Source: Wenzhouxiangella marina (lineage in GTDB: Bacteria > Pseudomonadota > Gammaproteobacteria > Xanthomonadales > Wenzhouxiangellaceae). Taken from it: a stretch of DNA of 64,000 nucleotides. Below the pieces are notes generated by a model, which saw only the letters and a list, made by a program, of their open reading frames with translations, had not been told where the DNA came from and made no database searches. Below are positions 31,377 through 39,563 of the stretch, in pieces (within the stretch, counting starts at the first letter, position 1; the number at the start of each line of letters is the position of its first letter). The stretch covers positions 2,350,501 to 2,414,500 of the forward strand of contig NZ_CP012154.1 in NCBI RefSeq assembly GCF_001187785.1, written 5' to 3'. The translations under genes were made by a program, and so were the position numbers.

Positions 31377-31790
31377 ATGGCCAGGAAGTTTCGCACAAGC
31401 TTGGACATCCGCTGGGGCGATCTCGACGCCTTCAACCACGTCAGCAACGTGGCCTACCTGCGCTACATCGAGGAGTGCCGGGCCCAATGGATGGATTCGG
31501 TGCCGAGCCACTGGCAGGGTCCGGAGACGGGGCCGGTGGTCGCCAACATCAACATCAACTACCGGCAGGCCATCGTCTGGCCGGCACGTATCGAAGTGAG
31601 CCTCAAGCCGCTCTCTCCGGGGCGTTCCAGCATCAAGCTGGAACATGAAATACGCGCGCTTGACGCCGAGGGCCGCGTGGGCGAACTGTACGCAGATGCC
31701 ACGAGCACCCTGGTCTGGATCGACAAGAAGTCCGGGGAATCGGTGCCCCTGCCCGTCAGCATTCGTGAACTGGCTGCGGCCGAGGACTGA
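31377..31790 (+). CDS. Acyl-CoA thioesterase, hotdog fold
   Basis: A 137-aa 4-hydroxybenzoyl-CoA-thioesterase-type protein. The active-site block RWGDLDAFNHVSNVAYLRY with the catalytic aspartate and the NHV turn is clear, followed by the central strands NININYRQAIVWPARIEV. It hydrolyses an acyl-CoA in the cytoplasm; chain specificity is unknown. A TATGAT box (31338-31343) with TTCGCC 17 bp upstream is a possible promoter lying inside the divergent CPBP gene. Confidence 0.9.
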   Translation: MARKFRTSLDIRWGDLDAFNHVSNVAYLRYIEECRAQWMDSVPSHWQGPETGPVVANININYRQAIVWPARIEVSLKPLSPGRSSIKLEHEIRALDAEGRVGELYADATSTLVWIDKKSGESVPLPVSIRELAAAED

Positions 31791-31799
31791 ACGGTTGGA

Positions 31800-32120
31800 C
31801 TAGTATTCGACGTATTCCAGGCCTAGGCGGGCAACCGCGTCGTCGTCGGCCTCACGAATCCACTTCACCTCGGCCAGAACGATGCCGAGGCTGGCCACCT
31901 TGACCTGACAGCGGTCTCCGACCTTGAGGCGATCGGCCAACTGGCGCCGAAGCGTCACCAGACCGCAGCCGGCTCGCGATTCCTCCATCACCAGGCTGGC
32001 GATCTCGGGCCTGAAATCGTCCTCGCCCAACGGCGCATCGCTGCATTGGATCAGCGCGATCTCCCACTCCTCGGGCGGAAAGCGCAGGTGCCGGCGCTGC
32101 TCGGATGACGCTTGGCTCAT
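31800..32120 (-). CDS. PilZ-domain-like protein (106 aa)
   Basis: Start ATG 32120 with GAGGAG 8-9 nt upstream. The N-terminal EQRRHLRFPPEEW has the RXXXR-type beginning of PilZ domains, and the end ARLGLEYVEY is the usual last PilZ strand, but the second cyclic-di-GMP motif (D/N-X-S-X-X-G) is replaced by MEESRAGCGLV, so nucleotide binding is doubtful. Cytoplasmic, monodomain. It converges with the thioesterase gene. Confidence 0.7.
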   Translation of the reverse strand: MSQASSEQRRHLRFPPEEWEIALIQCSDAPLGEDDFRPEIASLVMEESRAGCGLVTLRRQLADRLKVGDRCQVKVASLGIVLAEVKWIREADDDAVARLGLEYVEY

Positions 32121-32251
32121 GGTCGAAACTCCTCGTCTAAGGGGCACGACGCGGGCGGCATCAAGGTCGTGATGACGCCGCGCGATCGACTCCAGCATAC
32201 CCAAGGGTCAAGGCCCGAGCAAACGGCGCCTTGCTGGCCGACCAGGTCGCC

Positions 32252-33010
32252 TCAGGACTTCTTCCCGAGGCGCTCGACCAGGCGCTCGAGCGTGGCCTGC
32301 GTTTCTTCAGCGAACCAGCCCTCGACGAAGGCATCGATATCGAGCGCCCCGGGGTCGTCGAACAAGGCACCCAGATCCGCCCGGCAGAGCTGACGGGTGG
32401 CCTTCAGGGCATGGGCCGGCATGTCCAGGTGAGACTGCAGCCAGCGCACGCTCTGATCGACCACCTCGCCGAGGGGCACCAGTTCGTCGACCAGGCCGAT
32501 GGCCAGCGCATCCTCGGCGGGAATCATCTGGCCGGCCACCAGGTGCCGCTCGGCCGGATAGCGGCCGATCAGGCGAACCAGGGCCTGATGGATCACGGGC
32601 GGCACGACCAGGCCGACCTGCACCTCGTTCAGACCCAGGCGGTAGTCCCCCTTCGCCAGCACTCGGTAATCACAGAACAGGGCCAGCACCGTGCCACCGG
32701 CCGGACTATGCCCGGTCAGGGCCGCGCAGATCATGGCCGGCGAACGCGCCAGCTGCTCGAGCAGACCGAAGAACTCACGCCAGAAGGCTCGCATGCTTCG
32801 TTCGTCCAGACGCAGCAGGCCGGGCACATCCAGCCCGGCGGAAAACAGTCCCGGGCTGCCGGACAGAACGATGCCCTTGGCCCCGCCGGCTTCGACGCTG
32901 GCCAGGGCCTGGCTCAGCTCGGACACCAGTCCGGGGTTGAGCGCATTGACCGGCGGGCGGTTCAGGCGGAGTTCGACGATGCCATCGACGTGAGATATGC
33001 GTTCGATCAT
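32252..33010 (-). CDS. Enoyl-CoA hydratase/isomerase family protein
   Basis: Crotonase-fold protein of 252 aa. The first oxyanion-hole block is LFSAGLDVPGLL and the second HSPAGGTVLALFCDYRV. The two catalytic glutamates of true hydratases are not both present; NEVQVGLVVPP keeps one glutamate, and with SAGLD this resembles the delta3,delta2-enoyl-CoA isomerase (DCI) group acting on unsaturated fatty acids. ATG 33010 is chosen over GTG 33016 because GAAGG lies 9-10 nt upstream. Together with fadH it would complete unsaturated beta-oxidation. Confidence 0.85.
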   Translation of the reverse strand: MIERISHVDGIVELRLNRPPVNALNPGLVSELSQALASVEAGGAKGIVLSGSPGLFSAGLDVPGLLRLDERSMRAFWREFFGLLEQLARSPAMICAALTGHSPAGGTVLALFCDYRVLAKGDYRLGLNEVQVGLVVPPVIHQALVRLIGRYPAERHLVAGQMIPAEDALAIGLVDELVPLGEVVDQSVRWLQSHLDMPAHALKATRQLCRADLGALFDDPGALDIDAFVEGWFAEETQATLERLVERLGKKS

Positions 33011-33126
33011 CAACACGGACCTTCAATCAGTTTGAAAAGCACCCGGACAGATTACTACAGCAGTCACCAGCCGGGCACGGGGAATATGCGAGAATGCTGA
33101 TTCTTCAAACGCGATGTCGAACGCCG

Positions 33127-33561
33127 ATGATCCGAAGCACGCTGAGCGCTCTGTTCCTGCTGATTCTCACCGGCCCGGCCTTCTCCGCCGGCGCCCTGCG
33201 GATCGAGGGCGCCTGGTCGCCCCTGGCGCCGCCGGGCCGAATGATGGCCGGCTTCATGGAGATCACCAACACCGGCGACGAAACGGTTCGCCTGGTCGAT
33301 GCTCGCAGTGATCGCTTCGGTCGGGTCGAGATCCACACCATGCGCATGGTCGACGGTGTGATGCGCATGCGGCGGGTCGAGGCCCTGGAAATCCAACCGG
33401 GGGAGAAACTCAGTCTGGCACCCGGTGGCTTCCACCTGATGCTGATGCAGCCGCAGGGCGCTTTCGAGCTCGGGGACCACATCGAGCTGACCCTGATCGA
33501 CGAAAACGGCGGCGAATGGCCGCTGCGGTCCGAAGTCCGCCCGCGCCGCAACCGCCGCTGA
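33127..33561 (+). CDS. Periplasmic copper chaperone PCu(A)C
   Basis: A 144-aa exported protein with signal peptide IRSTLSALFLLILTGPAFSA. The copper-binding set is intact: EIHTMRM with the first His/Met ligands, the spacer PGEKLSLAPGG and FHLMLM with the second His/Met pair. Such proteins deliver Cu(I) to cytochrome oxidase assembly (often with Sco). No cox or sco gene is adjacent. ATG 33127 is preferred because it starts the signal peptide; ATG 33094 is in frame. Confidence 0.9.
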   Translation: MIRSTLSALFLLILTGPAFSAGALRIEGAWSPLAPPGRMMAGFMEITNTGDETVRLVDARSDRFGRVEIHTMRMVDGVMRMRRVEALEIQPGEKLSLAPGGFHLMLMQPQGAFELGDHIELTLIDENGGEWPLRSEVRPRRNRR

Positions 33562-33668
33562 TCCCGGCGACCTCCAATTCCCGTTCGCCGCGCCAAGCCC
33601 GGAGCGGAAGCCATGCCGTATGATGATTCCCAGCATTCGGGATCCTTCTGCGACGGGGCACGACGGGC

Positions 33669-35144
33669 ATGTTCGAGACTGAACCGACCACCACTGCACT
33701 GCTGCTGACCGCAGCCGGCCTGCTGCTGGTCTTCAGCGTCCTGTTCAGCCGGCCCTCCGAGCGCATCGGGGTGCCCGTGGTGCTGGTCTTCCTGCTGATC
33801 GGCCTGCTCGTCGGCGCCCAGCTACCCGAGCATTTCGTCGACTTCGATCTGGCCTTCCGTCTGGGCACGGTCGGTCTGGTCCTGATCCTGTTCGACGGTG
33901 GTCTGAACACGCCGTTTCGCCAGGTCCGCCAATACCTGCTGCCCGCGTCCATCCTGGCCACGGCGGCCGTCGTCGGCACGGCCCTGCTGGTGGCACTGCT
34001 GGCCCACGCCCTGGGCCTGGGCTGGACCGAGTCGCTGCTGATCGGCGCCATCGTCTCCTCGACCGATGCCGCCGCGGTGTTCTCCTCGCTGCGCGGCTCC
34101 GGTGTCCAGCTGCGACGGCGGGTGGGCGCAACGCTGGAGCTGGAATCCGGGCTGAACGACCCGATGGCCGTGATTCTGACCCTGACCCTGACGACCCAGC
34201 TGGCCGGAGGCGGCGGCTTCGAGTGGGGCGGCTTCCTGATCCAGATCCTCGCGCAGCTCGGCATCGGCCTGGGTGCGGGCCTGGCCATCGGCTGGCTGGG
34301 CAGCCAGCTGCTCGAGCGGATCCGGGTCCCCGCGGCCGGCCTCTACCCGGCCGTGACCCTGGCCCTGGCGCTGCTGGCTTTCGGCCTGCCGACCCTGTTC
34401 ATGGGCTCGGGCTTCCTGGCCGTCTACGTGGCGGCCCTGATGCTGGGCAACCGACGCCTGCCCTACCGCTCGGGCATCCTGCGCGTGCACGATGCGATGG
34501 CCTGGCTGGCCCAGATCTCGATGTTTCTCATCCTGGGCCTGCTGGCCATACCGGAACTGCTGGCCGCTTCGGCGTGGACGGGGCTGATCCTGGCGCTCGG
34601 ACTCGGCCTGATCGCTCGTCCCCTGATGGTCCTGCTCTGCCTGGCGCCCTTCGGGTATCGCCTGCCGGAATCGGGCTTCATCGCCTGGGTCGGCCTGCGC
34701 GGCGCCGTACCCATTCTGCTCGCCACCTATCCGGTCCTGGCCGGCGTCGCGGGGGCTTCGGAGCTGTTTCACCTGGTGTTTTTCGTGGTCGTGGTCAACG
34801 CACTCATTCCGGGGGCCACCGTGCGCTGGGCGGTCGCCCTGTTCAAGGTGGAACGCGCCGGCCGCGAACGTCCGTCACCGGTGCTGGAAATCAATGCCAT
34901 CGAAGCCCTGCCCGTCCAGATCATCAGCTTCCGCCTCGACCCGGCGGCCCTCGTGACCGGCCATCGAGCCGCCGGACTGCCGCTCCCGGAAGGCGCCGAT
35001 GTACTGCTGCTGGTCCGCGGTCGCAATGCCCTGCCGGTCGGACCGGACACGGTGCTCGAAGCCGATGACCACGTCCATGTGATGCTGCGCCCGGAGCACA
35101 AGGCGGCCGTCGAGCTGCTGTTCGGCCTCCGCGAGGAGGACTGA
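33669..35144 (+). CDS. cvrA: Potassium/proton antiporter, CPA1 family (NhaP2/CvrA-like)
   Basis: Inner-membrane cation/proton antiporter: about twelve hydrophobic segments, with the transport-site motif SSTDAAAVFSSLRG and ESGLNDPMAV in the conserved positions, GLRGAVPILLA in the late core, and a cytoplasmic C-terminal TrkA-C/RCK-like domain (PVQIISFRLDP onward, VLEADDHVHVMLRP). 491 aa. In E. coli the related protein (formerly CvrA) exchanges K+ for protons and protects against high potassium. It converges with the NUDIX gene. Confidence 0.9.
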   Translation: MFETEPTTTALLLTAAGLLLVFSVLFSRPSERIGVPVVLVFLLIGLLVGAQLPEHFVDFDLAFRLGTVGLVLILFDGGLNTPFRQVRQYLLPASILATAAVVGTALLVALLAHALGLGWTESLLIGAIVSSTDAAAVFSSLRGSGVQLRRRVGATLELESGLNDPMAVILTLTLTTQLAGGGGFEWGGFLIQILAQLGIGLGAGLAIGWLGSQLLERIRVPAAGLYPAVTLALALLAFGLPTLFMGSGFLAVYVAALMLGNRRLPYRSGILRVHDAMAWLAQISMFLILGLLAIPELLAASAWTGLILALGLGLIARPLMVLLCLAPFGYRLPESGFIAWVGLRGAVPILLATYPVLAGVAGASELFHLVFFVVVVNALIPGATVRWAVALFKVERAGRERPSPVLEINAIEALPVQIISFRLDPAALVTGHRAAGLPLPEGADVLLLVRGRNALPVGPDTVLEADDHVHVMLRPEHKAAVELLFGLREED

Positions 35145-35158
35145 ATCAGGGCCCGACT

Positions 35159-35773
35159 TCAGTCGATCTCGTTCAGGTGCCGGGCGAGCTGCCGGAGGAT
35201 GATGGCGGTCGCTCCCCAGACCAGCCAGGGCCCGCCCGCCAGGGACCAGACCGTGAAGCGCTGGCCGCGTCGGAGAACGTCGTGGCGACGATAGCGCTCG
35301 AGGTCCCGCACCCACTCGAGAGGCAGGCGGAAGATATGGCTGACCTCATGCGGACAGGCCTGCGGCTGGGCCTCGGGATCGACCAGCCCCACGACCGGGG
35401 AGATGCGGAAGCGGCTGATCGTGTCGACACGATCGAGCTGGCCCAGCAACTCCACGCGTTCGGGCGCCACGCCGATCTCCTCGTGGGTTTCTCGCAGCGC
35501 GGTCACTCGCGGAAAGGGTTCATCGGCTTCGCGGCGACCACCCGGCAGGGCCACCTGACCCGCGTGCTTGGTCAGGGACCGGTGGCGCACCGTCAGCAAC
35601 ACGCCGGGCTGCTCATCGAGCACGATTGGCACCAGCACGGCCGAGGGCCGTGGTTGCCACTGCGGATCGGGAGGCGGAAATCCGCGGATCGGGAGCTCCC
35701 GATCCGGGACATCGAGACGATGGAGACGCTCGGCCAGGGCGGCCGGGAAGCCTTCAGGCTTCCGGCGCGTCAT
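35159..35773 (-). CDS. CoA pyrophosphatase (NUDIX hydrolase)
   Basis: Hydrolyses coenzyme A to 3',5'-ADP and phosphopantetheine. The NUDIX box is complete as GGRREADEPFPRVTALRET followed by HEEIGV, and the CoA-specific UPF0035-type motif LLTVRHRSLTKHAGQ sits just upstream of it, as in NudL/Nudt7 enzymes. 204 aa. Its start lies 20 nt inside the end of the DUF1289 gene, so both are probably expressed from one mRNA. Confidence 0.92.
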   Translation of the reverse strand: MTRRKPEGFPAALAERLHRLDVPDRELPIRGFPPPDPQWQPRPSAVLVPIVLDEQPGVLLTVRHRSLTKHAGQVALPGGRREADEPFPRVTALRETHEEIGVAPERVELLGQLDRVDTISRFRISPVVGLVDPEAQPQACPHEVSHIFRLPLEWVRDLERYRRHDVLRRGQRFTVWSLAGGPWLVWGATAIILRQLARHLNEID

Positions 35774-35963
35774 CGAACAGGCGCTGGCCGCGCTCGGGCA
35801 GCCTACGCATGATCGCGCGGCGCTGCGCGGCGCTCAGGCTGAGCCAGGCCGCGATCTCATCGGCGCTTCGAAAGCAGCCGATGCAAAGCGCATCGGGACC
35901 CAGGGTGCAGGTCCCGATGCAGGGAGATTCGATCTCCGGGATGGGCGCGATGGGCTCGCCCAC
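35754..35963 (-). CDS. DUF1289 domain protein (small, cysteine-rich)
   Basis: A 69-aa cytoplasmic protein with the three to four cysteines of DUF1289: SPCIGTCTLG followed by LCIGCFRSADEIAAW, then the helical MRRLPERGQ. The spacing suggests a metal or Fe-S site. These proteins are found next to NUDIX or FKBP genes in many proteobacteria, but their role is unknown. It overlaps the NUDIX gene by 20 nt and starts 3 nt after the FKBP gene ends. Confidence 0.88.
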   Translation of the reverse strand: MGEPIAPIPEIESPCIGTCTLGPDALCIGCFRSADEIAAWLSLSAAQRRAIMRRLPERGQRLFDDAPEA

Positions 35964-35966
35964 CGA

Positions 35967-36692
35967 TCAGTTACCCGGCGCGGACCCGGCCTGGGCTTCG
36001 TAGTCCTCGGGCACACCGATCTGGACCAGGCGCAGGTCGAACTGCAGGGCCTCGTTCGGGCCGATCATCGGAGGATCGCCGCGAACGCCGAAGGCCAGCT
36101 CGGGCGGCAGAAACACCTGCCACATCGCGCCTTCGCGCATCAGGGGCAGCACTTCCTGCCAGCCTTCGATCACGGCATTGACCTGGAACACGGCCGGCAC
36201 ACCACGACGGAAGGAGCTGTCGAATTCGCGGCCATCGGTCTTGGAACCACGGTAGTGAACGGTCACCGTGTCGTCGACGCTCGGGCGCTCGCCCTCGCCC
36301 TCTTCGATGATCCGATACTGCACACCGCTCGGCAACACGACGATGCCGTTCTTCGTGCGGTTGTCATCGAGGAACTCTTCGGCACGGGCCTGGTTCTGCT
36401 CGGCCAGCTGCTGGAAGGCGGCCATGCGTTCCTGGCGAATCTGCTCCTGAAGCTGGAGCATCAGACTGCGCATCTCGGCCACTTCCAGACGCGGTTCGCG
36501 CTCTCCATAGGAGTCGCGAACGGCCTGGAACACCGAATCCAGATCGATTTCGATGTCGTAGCTGCGAAGCTCGGCACCGAACTCATAACCGATGGAATAG
36601 CCCAGCTTGCCCGACTCGGACTCCAGGTCCTGGGCCATCAGGGCGGCCGGCGCGGCCAGAATCAGCGCCAGAGCCAGAAAATGCTTGTACAT
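35967..36692 (-). CDS. FKBP-type peptidyl-prolyl isomerase, periplasmic
   Basis: A 241-aa exported proline isomerase of the FkpA/Mip group. ATG 36692 has GGAGG 6-7 nt upstream and a signal peptide (MYKHFLALALILAAPAALMA). An N-terminal dimerisation region (KLGYSIGYEFGAEL and a long alpha helix of coiled-coil character) precedes the FKBP domain: VTVHYRGSKTDGREFDSS, VIEGWQEVLPLMREG, PPELAFGV and LQFDLRLVQI. Acts as folding catalyst and chaperone in the envelope. Confidence 0.92.
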   Translation of the reverse strand: MYKHFLALALILAAPAALMAQDLESESGKLGYSIGYEFGAELRSYDIEIDLDSVFQAVRDSYGEREPRLEVAEMRSLMLQLQEQIRQERMAAFQQLAEQNQARAEEFLDDNRTKNGIVVLPSGVQYRIIEEGEGERPSVDDTVTVHYRGSKTDGREFDSSFRRGVPAVFQVNAVIEGWQEVLPLMREGAMWQVFLPPELAFGVRGDPPMIGPNEALQFDLRLVQIGVPEDYEAQAGSAPGN

Positions 36693-36970
36693 GCTGCCTC
36701 CAAGAAGGAAGGATTGAGAAAACGACAAGCCGGCCATTCTACCTGACCGGCTTCAACGAGACCACGGCAGGCGCGACATCCGACGCCTGAATTCATGCAA
36801 ACGTCATCCGGCATCCTGTCCTGCCGCCAACAATTGACCCACGGCAGGTCGCTGGGTTCCGATGCCCGACGAATCACCGGAAAGGTAAAATGCACTCAAA
36901 CCCGAGTAAAATTCACCACCAAACATACCGGAGAAGATTCAACAGACTGAAAAATAGGCTCATTATTTCT

Positions 36971-36985
36971 TGGCATGCATATTGC
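36971..36985 (+). promoter_or_regulatory. Sigma-54 promoter of the psp operon
   Basis: TGGCATGCATATTGC has GG at 36972-36973 and GC at 36984-36985, separated by exactly 10 bp, the -24/-12 arrangement of sigma-54 promoters, 54 bp before pspA. The rest of the 346-bp gap to the FKBP gene is noticeably AT-richer around 36880-36990 and would hold the activator (PspF) and IHF sites, which I cannot delimit. No pspF gene is in the window. Confidence 0.85.
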
Positions 36986-37038
36986 TTAAATCTCCCCGAC
37001 CTGACCCAACATGACTGGTTCGACCAAGGAGACTGAAC

Positions 37039-37710
37039 ATGGGCATATTTTCTCGCATGGGCGACATCATCAACGCCAACCTCAATGCCGCGCTCGAAAA
37101 GGCCGAGGATCCGGAAAAGATGATCCGCCTGATGATCCAGGAGATGGAAGACACCCTGGTGGAAGTCCGTTCCGCCACGGCCAAGTGCATGGCCGAGAAG
37201 AAGGAACGGGCTCGCCTGCTCAAACGACTGGAAGCGCAGCAGATCGACTGGGCGCGCAAGGCCGAAGTCGCACTGGAGAAGGATCGTGAAGACCTGGCCC
37301 GCGGTGCGCTGGCCGAGAAGACGGCCCTGGGCGATCGCATCGACTACCTGAAAGAAGAGCTGGACGAGTACGAATCGCAGCTGTCCAAGTACGACAGCGA
37401 CATCGGCAAACTGCAGGCGAAGCTCAACGACGCTCGCGGTCGGCAGCGTGCCCTGGTGATGCGGCATCGCTCGGCCACCCACCAGCTCAAGACCCGCAAG
37501 CACATCTACAACGACAAGATCGATGAAATGCTGGACCGCTTCGACAGCGCCGAAAAGCGCATCGAGCACATCGAATCCGAAGCCGAAGTGCTGGCCATGG
37601 GCCGACAGGGCCGGACGCTGGATGAGGAATTCCGGAATCTCGAGCGCGACGAGCGCGTCGAAGCCGAACTGGCCGAACTGAAGTCTCGTCGCAACAAGGA
37701 CGCGGAGTAA
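37039..37710 (+). CDS. pspA: Phage shock protein A
   Basis: Peripheral inner-membrane ESCRT-III-like effector of the envelope-stress response. 223 aa, predicted to be almost entirely coiled coil. The start MGIFSRMGDIINANLNAALEKAED, given here in part as GIFSRMGDIINANLN, is the amphipathic helix 1 typical of PspA, and PEKMIRLMIQEMED and the ALVMRHRSA region also fit. AAGGAG ribosome-binding site about 8 nt upstream. First gene after the sigma-54 promoter; pspB follows 6 nt later. Confidence 0.96.
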   Translation: MGIFSRMGDIINANLNAALEKAEDPEKMIRLMIQEMEDTLVEVRSATAKCMAEKKERARLLKRLEAQQIDWARKAEVALEKDREDLARGALAEKTALGDRIDYLKEELDEYESQLSKYDSDIGKLQAKLNDARGRQRALVMRHRSATHQLKTRKHIYNDKIDEMLDRFDSAEKRIEHIESEAEVLAMGRQGRTLDEEFRNLERDERVEAELAELKSRRNKDAE

Positions 37711-37716
37711 CCCGCC

Positions 37717-37947
37717 ATGTCAGACCTCTTGTTCGTTCCCCTGATCGTCTTCGTCGCCGTCGTCGCGCCGATCTGGCTGATCCTGCACTACGCCACGCGC
37801 AATTCGGCCAGCCGCCGCATCAGCAGCAAGGATGAGGCTCTGCTGGAGGATCTGAACGACAACGCACGACGACTGGAAGACCGCATACACACGCTGGAAC
37901 GCATCCTCGATGCCGACAGCCCCGAATGGAGGAACCGGATCTCATGA
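37717..37947 (+). CDS. pspB: Phage shock protein B
   Basis: Small inner-membrane sensor (76 aa) with one N-terminal membrane helix (LLFVPLIVFVAVVAPIWLIL) and a charged coiled-coil tail (LLEDLNDNARRLEDRIHTLE), the standard PspB layout. Works with PspC to relieve PspA repression and recruit PspA to the membrane. Its stop codon overlaps the pspC start as ATGA. Confidence 0.93.
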   Translation: MSDLLFVPLIVFVAVVAPIWLILHYATRNSASRRISSKDEALLEDLNDNARRLEDRIHTLERILDADSPEWRNRIS

Positions 37948-38345
37948 GAGACCATGACCGAGACGAAGCGACCGGCGGCATGTCACGCAACCGACTGTAT
38001 CGGAACAAGAACCGGGCCCTGATCGGTGGCGTCTGCGCCGGCATCAGTGACTGGATGGGCGTCAACCTGACCGCGCTGAGGATCATCACCGTGGTCCTGG
38101 CGATCCCGTTCACCGCGGTCGTCCTCATCGGCTACCTGGTGCTGTGGGTACTGGTTCCCAAGCGGCCCAGCGGCCTCTACCGGGACTCGCGCGAGGAGGC
38201 CTTCTGGAAGGAAGTGCGGCGCTCGCCCACCGACTCGGTCGGCCAGCTCAACCGTCGCTACCGCGAGCTCGACAACCGCCTGCAGAAAATGGAGGCCTGG
38301 CTGACCTCGAGCGAGTACCGCATCGACCGCGAACTCCGCGACTGA
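37944..38345 (+). CDS. pspC: Phage shock protein C
   Basis: Envelope-stress sensor of 133 aa with the PspC domain: LYRNKNRALIGGVCAGISDW, a membrane helix (LRIITVVLAIPFTAVVLIGYLVLWVLVP) given here only by position (about residues 46-73), then a cytoplasmic or periplasmic helical tail (LNRRYRELDNRLQKME). ATG 37944 overlaps pspB as ATGA and has GGAGG 11 nt upstream; ATG 37926 is in frame but lies inside pspB. Confidence 0.93.
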   Translation: MRDHDRDEATGGMSRNRLYRNKNRALIGGVCAGISDWMGVNLTALRIITVVLAIPFTAVVLIGYLVLWVLVPKRPSGLYRDSREEAFWKEVRRSPTDSVGQLNRRYRELDNRLQKMEAWLTSSEYRIDRELRD

Positions 38346-38361
38346 GACCCGCTCAGCAACC

Positions 38362-38604
38362 ATGTCTCTGACGCATCTGGCAAGCTGTCTGCTCCTGATC
38401 CCGGTCGGTCTGGCCGGGATCAGCGCCGGGCTCCAGGCCCTGCTCGGCTCGATCGATGTCCTGCCCGGACTGTTCGAACAACTGCAGGCCCTGCTTACTC
38501 CGATCGCCCCGCTCTGCGAGGGCCTGTTCTGCCTGGCCGCTGGAGCGAGCCTGCTTGGCCTCGCTGCCGCACTGATGGTCCGTGGTTTACAATCCGACGC
38601 CTGA
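38362..38604 (+). CDS. Small membrane protein in psp operon (80 aa)
   Basis: Not recognised. Two hydrophobic segments (residues about 4-28 and 50-74), the first glycine and leucine rich, separated by a loop with two cysteines (PLCEGLFC). A third cysteine sits early in helix 1. It starts 16 nt after pspC, before an enoyl-CoA hydratase gene, so it is likely the fourth psp gene. It occupies the position of E. coli pspD but shows no similarity I can recall to PspD; it may be a lineage-specific Psp component. Codon use is normal for the region. Confidence 0.6.
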   Translation: MSLTHLASCLLLIPVGLAGISAGLQALLGSIDVLPGLFEQLQALLTPIAPLCEGLFCLAAGASLLGLAAALMVRGLQSDA

Positions 38605-38637
38605 TCGACCCCCGTTTCACGAATTCAGGACGTCCCC

Positions 38638-39420
38638 ATGGCCTATGAAAACCTTGCCGTCGTCACCCGCGGCGGCATCCACACCATCACCGTCAAGCGC
38701 CCGAGCAAGCTCAACGCCCTCAACCGCCAGACCCTGCAGGAACTCTACGGCGCGATCATCGACGCCAGCGGTGACGACAAGGTCCGCGTGATCGTCATCA
38801 CCGGTGCCGGAGACAAGGCCTTCGTGGCCGGCGCCGACATCAACGAGATCCGCGAGCAGTCCCCGACCGAGGCGCGCAGCTTTTCCGAGTTCGGCCAGAA
38901 CCTGATGAGCATGATCCAGAGCCTGGACAAACCGGTCATTGCGGCCATCAACGGCTTCGCTCTGGGCGGCGGCATGGAGCTGGCCCTGGCCTGCCATCTG
39001 CGCATCGCCAGCGACAATGCGCGTCTGGGGCTCCCGGAAATCAAGCTCGGCATCATGCCCGGTTTCGGCGGCACCCAGCGCCTGGTGCGCCTGGTCGGCA
39101 CGACCCGGGCCCTGGCCATGGCCCTGAGCGGCAATCCGATCAAGGCCGACGAAGCGCTGCACCTCGGCCTGGTCAACCAGGTCGTTCCCCAGGCGCAGCT
39201 CGAAGACGCCGTCAAGGCCTTCGCCGAGCCCCTGGTCAAGGCCGCGCCGGAAGCCGTTCGCGGCATTCTGCAAGCCACGCTTCAGGGCGCCGAGATCAAC
39301 CTCGAAGCCGGGCTTGCTCTGGAGACGGCGCGCTTCGCGCTGTGCTGCGCGACCGAGGACATGCAGGAAGGCACCAGCGCCTTTCTGGAAAAACGCGAGG
39401 CGGTCTTCAAGGGCCGCTGA
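38638..39420 (+). CDS. Enoyl-CoA hydratase
   Basis: Crotonase-fold enzyme (260 aa) hydrating trans-2-enoyl-CoA in beta-oxidation or a related pathway. The oxyanion-hole block AFVAGADINEI and the two catalytic glutamates, in ALGGGMELALACHL and LGLPEIKLGIMPGFGGTQRL, are all present, so it should be a true hydratase. AGGA ribosome-binding site about 8 nt before ATG. It lies 33 nt after the small psp-region protein on the same strand and is closed by a strong terminator. Confidence 0.93.
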   Translation: MAYENLAVVTRGGIHTITVKRPSKLNALNRQTLQELYGAIIDASGDDKVRVIVITGAGDKAFVAGADINEIREQSPTEARSFSEFGQNLMSMIQSLDKPVIAAINGFALGGGMELALACHLRIASDNARLGLPEIKLGIMPGFGGTQRLVRLVGTTRALAMALSGNPIKADEALHLGLVNQVVPQAQLEDAVKAFAEPLVKAAPEAVRGILQATLQGAEINLEAGLALETARFALCCATEDMQEGTSAFLEKREAVFKGR

Positions 39421-39515
39421 TCAGCGTGTGGCCCCAGGCATGCATCGAGAACACCGAGCTCGGAGCGGATCGCTGATCGAGCTGGCGAAGCGGGTTCCTG
39501 CGGTGACCGAAAAGG

Positions 39516-39549
39516 AAAAAGCCCGGGCCATGGCGGCCCGGGCTTTTTT
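39516..39549. terminator. Strong bidirectional rho-independent terminator
   Basis: GCCCGGGCC (39521-39529) pairs perfectly with GGCCCGGGC (39535-39543), extended by A5 on the left and T6 on the right, with a 5-nt loop. It lies between the enoyl-CoA hydratase and the convergent exported protein and can end transcripts from both sides. Confidence 0.93.
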
Positions 39550-39563
39550 GCAGGACTCGAAGC

